Assembly (NCBI GenBank): GCA_902494605.1
Contig: CABUUG010000015.1
Coordinates: 1 to 21,989 of the forward strand
Length of the DNA: 21,989 bases
From: an uncultured Collinsella sp.
GTDB lineage: Bacteria; Actinomycetota; Coriobacteriia; Coriobacteriales; Coriobacteriaceae
Direction: 5' to 3'
Part shown: positions 13,534 through 18,741 of the stretch, in pieces
How positions within the stretch are numbered: the stretch's first letter is position 1
Layout: every line of letters starts with the position of its first letter
The notes under the pieces: generated by a model
Told to the model about the DNA's origin: nothing
The model's database searches: none
Seen by the model: only the letters and a program-made list of their open reading frames with translations
Translations under genes and position numbers: made by a program

Positions 13534-14664
13534 ATGCAGATCAAGGATTTCGCCGTCGAGCAGTGGATGAACGAGTGGGAGACCAAGTGCACCCACAACG
13601 TTGCGGAGACGTGCGTCTACTCCCTCACGCTCGACCAGCTGTTCGAGCTTACGAATACCGACAAGAAGGCGTGGCTCGATAACCTATGCTCGCGCCGATT
13701 CACCTACGGTGACATCGAGGGACAGCCTGGCTTCCTCGAGGGGGTCGCGCGTCTCTATAAGACGGTCGAGCCCGGGCATATCGTGCCCACGCACGGCGCG
13801 ACCGGTGCCAACTCCCTGGTTATTTCCACGCTCGTCGAACCGGGCGATCACGTAGTTTCCGTCAAGCCCACCTACCAGCAGCTTTACTCGATTCCCGAGA
13901 TGTGCGGTGCGAAGGTCGATATCCTTCAGCTCGATCGCAAGAACGGCTACCACGTCGACGTCGACGCGCTCGATGCTCTGGTGACCGACGATACTAAGCT
14001 CATCTGCATCAATAACCCGGACAACCCCACGGGCGCCCTGCTCGACACCGATACGCTCAAGGCGATTGTCGAGGTCGCACGCAAACACGACGCGTGGGTG
14101 CTCTGCGACGAGGTCTACCGTCTACTTACTCAGACGGATGAGTACTCCGAGTCCGTGATCGACCTGTACGACAAGGCCATCGTCACCGCATCCATGTCCA
14201 AGGTCTGGTCGTTCGCCGGCCTGCGTCTGGGTTGGGCGGTCACCAAGAGCCCGGAGCTCCGTCGCGCGCTGCTCTCGCATCGCGACTACAACCTGATTTC
14301 CGCCGGCATATTCAGCGAGTCGGTGGCGGAGCTGATTCTGGGCAACGCTTCCGTGATCCTTGAGCGCAGCCGCCGCATCGTCCGTCAGAACCTTGCTGTT
14401 CTGGAGAAGTGGGTCGAGAGCGAGCCGCACCTGTCGTTCGTCAAGCCCGAGGCGGGTACCACCGCGCTCGTGTATTACGACTACGACATCGACTCCAGGA
14501 CGTTCTGCATCGACATGATTAAGAAGTCCGGCGCGCTCGTTACCCCGGGCGATTGCTTCGAGGAGCCCAAGAGCATGCGCATCGGCTATGCATACTCCGA
14601 TAACACCGACGACCTGCAGAAGGGCCTGGATGCCATCTCTGCGTATATGCGTACGCTCGAGTAG
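13534..14664 (+). CDS. PLP-dependent aminotransferase, class I/II
   Basis: A 376-residue fold-type I aminotransferase, full length. Key motifs are THGATGANSLV (cofactor phosphate loop), NNPDNPTGA, CDEVYRLL with the Asp that holds the pyridine nitrogen, and SMSKVWSFAGLRLGW with the Schiff-base lysine K223. A C-terminal small domain ends with RIGYAYSDN, including the Arg that binds the substrate carboxylate. The sequence resembles a branch often labelled capreomycidine-synthase-like in gut bacteria, but the substrate is not known and that label should not be taken literally. ATG 13534 follows AAAGGA (13521-13526) by seven bases. It lies 24 bp after the cyclodeaminase gene and is followed by a terminator at 14685-14720, so the operon has two genes. 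Confidence 0.9.
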   Translation: MQIKDFAVEQWMNEWETKCTHNVAETCVYSLTLDQLFELTNTDKKAWLDNLCSRRFTYGDIEGQPGFLEGVARLYKTVEPGHIVPTHGATGANSLVISTLVEPGDHVVSVKPTYQQLYSIPEMCGAKVDILQLDRKNGYHVDVDALDALVTDDTKLICINNPDNPTGALLDTDTLKAIVEVARKHDAWVLCDEVYRLLTQTDEYSESVIDLYDKAIVTASMSKVWSFAGLRLGWAVTKSPELRRALLSHRDYNLISAGIFSESVAELILGNASVILERSRRIVRQNLAVLEKWVESEPHLSFVKPEAGTTALVYYDYDIDSRTFCIDMIKKSGALVTPGDCFEEPKSMRIGYAYSDNTDDLQKGLDAISAYMRTLE

Positions 14665-14684
14665 AGGCTCGAGATCGAAGTGAT

Positions 14685-14720
14685 GGGGCCGATCGGTTTA
14701 GGACCGAGGGCCCCTATTTT
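14685..14720 (+). terminator. Intrinsic terminator of the cyclodeaminase-aminotransferase operon
   Basis: GGGGCC (14685-14690) pairs with GGCCCC (14709-14714), and CGGT pairs with ACCG inside. Four T bases (14717-14720) follow. It lies 20 bp after the stop. Confidence 0.8.
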
Positions 14721-14789
14721 CTCTCAAGGCTACCGAACACTTTTGTCATATTAGGTGCCCACGGGGTCGTATCGCTGCGACGCCGTGGG

Positions 14790-14795
14790 CATAAT
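14790..14795 (+). promoter_or_regulatory. Possible -10 element of the two-component operon
   Basis: CATAAT lies 38 bases before the response-regulator ATG and is followed by GG. Similar hexamers followed by GG lie before uppP, pcrA and the DUF2207 gene. No -35 hexamer with normal spacing is visible. Confidence 0.35.
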
Positions 14796-14833
14796 GGTGT
14801 GGAAGGTGCAAGTTGCGCGAAATGGGAGGACAC

Positions 14834-15505
14834 ATGGCGCTGATCTATATCGTTGAGGACGACGAACCCATTCGTCGCGAGCTTGCCGACATCCTTGCCC
14901 GTGCCGGTTTTGAGGTCGAGGCCTGCGAATCGTTCGAGCATGTTTCGCGCGATATTCTCGCCGCCGCGCCCGACCTGGTGCTGCTCGACCTGACGCTTCC
15001 CGTCAAAGACGGCCAGCATATCTGCCATGAGGTTCGCCGCGAATCCGAGGTTCCCATCATCGTCCTCACTTCGCGCTCGACCGAGATTGACGAGGTCATG
15101 GCCATGACGCTCGGCGCGGATGACTTTGTTCCCAAGCCCTACAGCGCGCGCGTGCTCGTGGCGCGCATCAACGCACTGCTGCGTCGCACCGCGGCGGCGG
15201 GCGAGCGCAGCACACTTGTCCACAAGGGCCTGGAGCTCGATCTCGCTCGCTCCATGGCCATCAACATGCAAACCGGCACCAGTACCGAGCTCACCAAAAA
15301 CGAACTGCGTATCCTCTCGCTGCTTCTGAGCCGTGCGGGCAAGATCGTCTCGCGCTCGGCCATCATGCAGGACCTGTGGGATTCCGACGCCTTCGTGGAC
15401 GACAATACGCTCACCGTCAACATCAACCGCCTGCGCACCACGCTCGAAAAAATCGGCATCAAGGGGTATTTGACGACGCACCGCGGCCAGGGCTATTCGG
15501 TCTAG
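14834..15505 (+). CDS. Response regulator, OmpR/PhoB family (BceR-like)
   Basis: A 223-residue two-domain response regulator. The receiver domain has the acidic pair EDD (8-10), the phosphate-accepting D52 in LLDLTLP, the Ser/Thr of LTSRS and the lysine in PKPYSARVL. The C-terminal winged-helix domain has ELTKNELRILSLLLS, the recognition region DDNTLTVNINRLRTTLEKI and the final RGQGYSV. ATG 14834 follows GGGAGGA (14824-14830) at ideal distance; an earlier ATG at 14822 falls in that site. The kinase gene starts ten bases after its stop. The pairing with a short intramembrane-sensing kinase places it in the BceR/VncR type, which controls genes for resistance to cell-wall-active peptides. No target transporter lies next to it. 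Confidence 0.93.
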   Translation: MALIYIVEDDEPIRRELADILARAGFEVEACESFEHVSRDILAAAPDLVLLDLTLPVKDGQHICHEVRRESEVPIIVLTSRSTEIDEVMAMTLGADDFVPKPYSARVLVARINALLRRTAAAGERSTLVHKGLELDLARSMAINMQTGTSTELTKNELRILSLLLSRAGKIVSRSAIMQDLWDSDAFVDDNTLTVNINRLRTTLEKIGIKGYLTTHRGQGYSV

Positions 15506-15514
15506 GGGCCGGCT

Positions 15515-16558
15515 ATGTCGTTTGCCAAATTCTTCAAAGATGCGCTGCTTCCCGTCGCCGTGTGGACGTGCGGCGTGTTGCTGGGCTGCTTTGTGCTGAC
15601 GGTCGCCGGCGCACCCGTTTCTATCGTGGTCGTGGCGGTCGGCGTGTCCTATATCTTTGGTATGCTCGGCATCGTGATCGAGTACGCGCGCCGTCGTCGT
15701 TTTCTGCGCCAGCTGGAGCGTGCGGCAGAGGAGCTCGAGAGTCCCGCATGGGTGCAGGAGATGGTGCAATGCCCGACCTATGCCGAGGGCGAGCTCGAGT
15801 ACGAGGTCTTGCGCCGGGTGGGCAAAGCCGCTTGTGACGAGGTTGCCGAAGGCAGGCGCCAGACCGATGACTATCGCGACTATATCGAGAGCTGGGTCCA
15901 CGAGGCCAAGCTGCCTCTGGCGGCAGCCCATCTGATTTTGGAAAACCTGGACGGCAGCGAAGATGATCTGTCGCGCGTAGATGACCTCGGTCGCGAGCTT
16001 GCCCGCGTGGAACGCTATATCGACCAGGCGCTCTACTATGCGCGCTCGGAGGTTGTGGAGCGCGATTACCTGATTCGACATTGGAACCTCAAGGCTCTGG
16101 TGACGGGCGCAATCAAGGCCAATGCGCGTGAGCTCATCGCGGCACACGTGGCGCCGGTGTGCGAGAACCTCGACTTTGAGGTCTTTACCGACGAGAAGTG
16201 GCTCGAGTTTATTCTGGGCCAGCTCATTCAGAACAGCATTAAATATGCGCGTGAGGACGGCGCAAAGATCGTGTTTTCGGGTGCGTTGCTGGACGAGGGC
16301 CTGGCGAGCGAGCGCATCGAGCTTACCGTCGCGGACAACGGTTGCGGCGTGTGTGCGGCAGACCTGCCGCGCGTGTTCGAGAAGGGCTTTACCGGCGACA
16401 ACGGCCGCACCACCAAGCGCGCAACGGGCATCGGCCTCTACCTGGTGGCGCGTCTGTGCTCCAAGATGGGCATCGACGTCACCGCAGCATCCGAGCCCGG
16501 TGAAGGCTTCGTCGTAACGTTTGCCTTTTCAACCAACAAGTTCCAATACTTCGAGTAA
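15515..16558 (+). CDS. Intramembrane-sensing histidine kinase (BceS-like)
   Basis: A 347-residue membrane histidine kinase. Two transmembrane helices (about 11-31 and 35-56) are joined by only a few residues, so there is no external sensor domain. This is the layout of intramembrane-sensing kinases. The phosphorylated histidine is H129 in SWVHEAKLPL, the form found in BceS-type kinases. The ATPase domain shows LIQNSIKYA (N box), VADNGCGV (G1), VFEKGFTG (F box) and GIGLYLV (G2). Such kinases usually sense through a partner ABC transporter, which is not in this window. ATG 15515 follows TAGGGGC (15503-15508) and lies ten bases after the regulator stop, so the two are one operon, ended by the terminator at 16590-16642. 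Confidence 0.92.
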   Translation: MSFAKFFKDALLPVAVWTCGVLLGCFVLTVAGAPVSIVVVAVGVSYIFGMLGIVIEYARRRRFLRQLERAAEELESPAWVQEMVQCPTYAEGELEYEVLRRVGKAACDEVAEGRRQTDDYRDYIESWVHEAKLPLAAAHLILENLDGSEDDLSRVDDLGRELARVERYIDQALYYARSEVVERDYLIRHWNLKALVTGAIKANARELIAAHVAPVCENLDFEVFTDEKWLEFILGQLIQNSIKYAREDGAKIVFSGALLDEGLASERIELTVADNGCGVCAADLPRVFEKGFTGDNGRTTKRATGIGLYLVARLCSKMGIDVTAASEPGEGFVVTFAFSTNKFQYFE

Positions 16559-16580
16559 CGCACGCGGCAGACGCCCACCC

Positions 16581-16642
16581 AAACAAAAACGTGCCGCCCC
16601 AAACAAAACGTGCCGCCCCAAACGGGGCGGCACGCCATTTTT
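16581..16642 (+). terminator. Bidirectional terminator with a duplicated 5' arm
   Basis: CGTGCCGCCCC (16609-16619) pairs perfectly with GGGGCGGCACG (16624-16634) around AAAC, and five T bases follow (16638-16642). On the minus strand the stem is followed by TTTTG, so it can also act for the convergent usp gene. The 5' arm and its AAACAAAA leader are duplicated just upstream (CGTGCCGCCCC at 16590-16600, period 19), giving two competing partners for one 3' arm. Confidence 0.85.
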
Positions 16643-16675
16643 CTACCAGACAACTCGTTGAAGTAAGGCTGCGAA

Positions 16676-16768
16676 GGCCGCGGGGCCGGGAGGGGTTTCC
16701 TAAGGGCACATCCCGCAGCCGCAACGCGGCGAGGACGTGCCCGTGGAAACCCCGCAGGCCCCGCGGCC
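16676..16768. repeat. Nested 93-bp palindrome after usp
   Basis: Four perfect stems are nested: GGCCGCGGGGCC (16676-16687) with its complement at 16757-16768; GGGGTTTCC (16692-16700) with GGAAACCCC (16745-16753); GGGCAC (16704-16709) with GTGCCC (16737-16742); and GCCGC-AAC-GCGGC (16718-16730) at the tip. Short joints separate them. The element lies 13 bp after the usp stop on the minus strand and would form a long, very stable hairpin in its 3' tail. No T-run is present. Confidence 0.8.
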
Positions 16769-16781
16769 GGTGGGAGCAACG

Positions 16782-17219
16782 CTACTTCACGACCAAGATG
16801 TCGCAGTCCGTGTTGCGCAGCAGGAACGTCGAAATCGAACCCAGGAGCGCATACTTGATCGAGGACAGGCCGCGGGCGCCGCAGAGCACCAGGTCTGGCT
16901 TGACCACGTCGAGCATCTCGTCCTTGAGCGTCTCGCGAATGCGGCCGGCGCGAATCATGACCTCGACCTCGGGAATATCGGGATTGGCCTTGGCCTCTTC
17001 GAGCTGCTTGGCGATGGAGTTCTTAAATGCCTCCTCTAGGCCGTTGACCAGATCGACCGGATAGGAAACGGCGCTCTCGAGCGCCGTGGAATCGATAACG
17101 TGGCCGATGATTAGCTTGGCGCCGTTGTTCGCGGCGACCTTGATGGCGCGTGCGAGCACAAAATCCTGCTGCTCAGTACCGTCGAGTGAAACAAATACCT
17201 TGGTGTAGCCCTCGTTCAT
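16782..17219 (-). CDS. Universal stress protein, UspA family
   Basis: A 145-residue single-domain universal stress protein, cytoplasmic and probably dimeric. The start KVFVSLDGTEQ carries the Asp of the nucleotide site. The C-terminal GARGLSSIKYALLGS (114-128) fits the G-2x-G-9x-G-S/T motif of the ATP-binding group, and the last strand CDILVVK is typical. Such proteins help cells survive starvation and other stresses; the exact role varies. ATG 17219 follows AAGGAGG (complement of 17225-17231) at ideal distance. It is a single-gene unit facing away from uppP. Its transcript would run into the nested palindrome at 16676-16768 and then the shared terminator. Confidence 0.93.
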   Translation of the reverse strand: MNEGYTKVFVSLDGTEQQDFVLARAIKVAANNGAKLIIGHVIDSTALESAVSYPVDLVNGLEEAFKNSIAKQLEEAKANPDIPEVEVMIRAGRIRETLKDEMLDVVKPDLVLCGARGLSSIKYALLGSISTFLLRNTDCDILVVK

Positions 17220-17314
17220 GGTTTCCTCCTTGGTCTATCGCACGGGCGCGGGGCTCGTGCATCGGGCGGGCGCGGGCGCGTTGGCCGCCGGACACTTTAT
17301 CTTGTTGCAGTTAT

Positions 17315-17367
17315 ACCCAAGGATTTGGGTTTGACCGCTCGCAATTCTGTGAACGGGCGAGTTTTTT
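17315..17367 (+). terminator. Terminator-like hairpins upstream of uppP
   Basis: CTCGC (17338-17342) pairs with GCGAG (17357-17361), with TTC/GAA pairing inside, and six T bases follow (17362-17367). Just before it ACCCAA (17315-17320) pairs with TTGGGT (17325-17330). No plus-strand gene ends here, since usp faces the other way. If a promoter lies upstream, this would be an attenuator for uppP or the end of a short RNA. Confidence 0.45.
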
Positions 17368-17468
17368 GGTAAGGGTAGGCGCAGGCGCGCCGCCAACGGT
17401 TGATAATGGGACATCGCCCGCACCGTCCGCAGAACATCTACCGGCGGGTGTCTAACGAGGGGGTCCCT

Positions 17469-18449
17469 TTGGATATTATCGAGCTTCTAAAATCTGCCTT
17501 CATGGGCCTGGTCGAGGGCATCACCGAATGGCTGCCTGTTTCGTCGACCGGTCACATGATCTTGGTGGACGAGTTCGTCAAGATGAACGTGAGCGAGACG
17601 TTCTGGAATATGTTCCTGGTCGTGATTCAGCTCGGCGCCATTCTGGCCGTCTGTGTGCTGTTCTTCCATGAGCTCAATCCGTTCTCGCCCAGCAAGGGCA
17701 AGGAGGGCCGTCGCGACACCTGGGTGCTGTGGGGCAAGATTGTGCTCGGCTGCATTCCCGCCGCGGCGATCGGCCTGCCGCTCAACGACTGGATGGAGGA
17801 GCATTTCTACAATGCTCCCGTCGTGGCGCTGGCGCTCATTGTGTACGGCGTGCTGTTTATCGTGATCGAGAACTGGCGCGCGAGCAAGCGCGAGGAAATG
17901 GCCGTTGCCGGTTCGTTTGGTTCGCGTGCTGTGGTGTCGGGTGGACGTCCCGCCGGTGCACACTTTGCGGCGCCCGCGGCAGATGTTGCCGAGGACGGGG
18001 ACGATGACGAGGATCTGGACTTTGGTTCCATCACCACGCTCGAGGACCTAAGTTGGAAGACCTCACTGGGCATCGGATGCTTCCAGGTGCTCTCGCTGAT
18101 TCCGGGCACGTCGCGCTCCGGTTCCACCATCATCGGCGGCCTGCTTTTGGGCTGCACGCGTTCGGTGGCGTCCAAGTTTACGTTCTTCCTGGCCATTCCC
18201 GTCATGTTTGGCGCGAGTGCGCTCAAGCTGGTCAAGTACTTCATCAAGGGCGGCACGTTCGGTGCCAACGAGGTCGCCATCTTGGGCGTGGGCTGCGTTG
18301 TGGCGTTTGTGGTTTCGCTCATCGCCATCAAGTGGCTTATGGGCTTCGTGCGCCGTCACGACTTCAAGTGCTTCGGCGTCTACCGCATCATTCTGGGCAT
18401 CGTGGTGCTTGCGTACTTCTTCGTCTTGGAGCCGATGCTCGGCCTCTAA
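17469..18449 (+). CDS. uppP: Undecaprenyl-diphosphatase (UppP/BacA)
   Basis: A 326-residue integral membrane phosphatase that turns undecaprenyl diphosphate into the monophosphate lipid carrier used for peptidoglycan and other wall polymers. Extra activity raises bacitracin resistance. The first active-site segment is EGITEWLPVSSTGH (17-29 region) and the second is PGTSRSGST (212-220), both in hydrophobic surroundings. The chosen start is TTG 17469, six bases after GAGGGGG (17457-17463), which gives the family's usual N-terminus; GTG 17448 is possible but has no binding site. Between the two halves (about residues 139-190) is an insert rich in Ala, Gly and then Asp/Glu, making the protein about 50 residues longer than the E. 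coli form. GATAAT at 17402-17407 may be its -10. A strong terminator follows. Confidence 0.95.
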   Translation: MDIIELLKSAFMGLVEGITEWLPVSSTGHMILVDEFVKMNVSETFWNMFLVVIQLGAILAVCVLFFHELNPFSPSKGKEGRRDTWVLWGKIVLGCIPAAAIGLPLNDWMEEHFYNAPVVALALIVYGVLFIVIENWRASKREEMAVAGSFGSRAVVSGGRPAGAHFAAPAADVAEDGDDDEDLDFGSITTLEDLSWKTSLGIGCFQVLSLIPGTSRSGSTIIGGLLLGCTRSVASKFTFFLAIPVMFGASALKLVKYFIKGGTFGANEVAILGVGCVVAFVVSLIAIKWLMGFVRRHDFKCFGVYRIILGIVVLAYFFVLEPMLGL

Positions 18450-18464
18450 CTTAGTCGACGCTGC

Positions 18465-18564
18465 GCGGCGGTCAGGGCGACAACTTGTCATTCAAAGGGG
18501 GTGGCATGACCAAAAGGTCTATGCCGCCCCCTTTTCATGCCAATTTGTTCGCCCTGGCCGCCGC
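18465..18564. repeat. 100-bp palindrome enclosing the uppP terminator
   Basis: The outer arms are 18465-18487 (GCGGCGGTCAGGGCG, then ACAACTTG) and 18541-18564 (CAATTTGTTCGCCC, then TGGCCGCCGC), complementary but for a few mismatches and a one-base bulge. They flank the terminator hairpin at 18497-18531. This makes a nested structure like those at 10104-10204 and 16676-16768. Confidence 0.65.
18497..18535 (+). terminator. Intrinsic terminator of uppP
   Basis: GGGGGTGGCATGACC (18497-18511) pairs with GGTCTATGCCGCCCCC (18516-18531) across AAAA, with small mismatches. Four T bases follow (18532-18535). The preceding A-run is short, so the main direction is plus. It forms the core of the larger palindrome at 18465-18564. 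Confidence 0.85.
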
Positions 18565-18674
18565 TCGCTACCGTTGCCATGACATCGGTGGCTCCGTGAT
18601 TGGCTCAATGGGGCGGGCCTGACGGCGGCGCACGGAGTCGTGGTGTGATTTGCGTCGGTGTCCGCGCGGCTCGG

Positions 18675-18680
18675 TATACT
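18675..18680 (+). promoter_or_regulatory. Possible -10 element of pcrA
   Basis: TATACT, followed by GG, lies 61 bases before the pcrA ATG. A weak TTGCGT (18650-18655) lies 19 bases upstream, which is slightly long spacing. Confidence 0.35.
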
Positions 18681-18741
18681 GGTACGGCTCAAACTATGGC
18701 GCTGCCCGCAGGCGCGCCGTCCGTCAGATGAGGAGTCGCCC

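Noticed and set aside
14714..16147. Long open frame antisense to the two-component genes (477 codons)
   Set aside because: It overlaps two well-supported genes and a terminator, with no motif or binding site.
18658..18741. N-terminal extension of pcrA
   Set aside because: It would cover the likely promoter and the GAGGAG site that serves ATG 18742.
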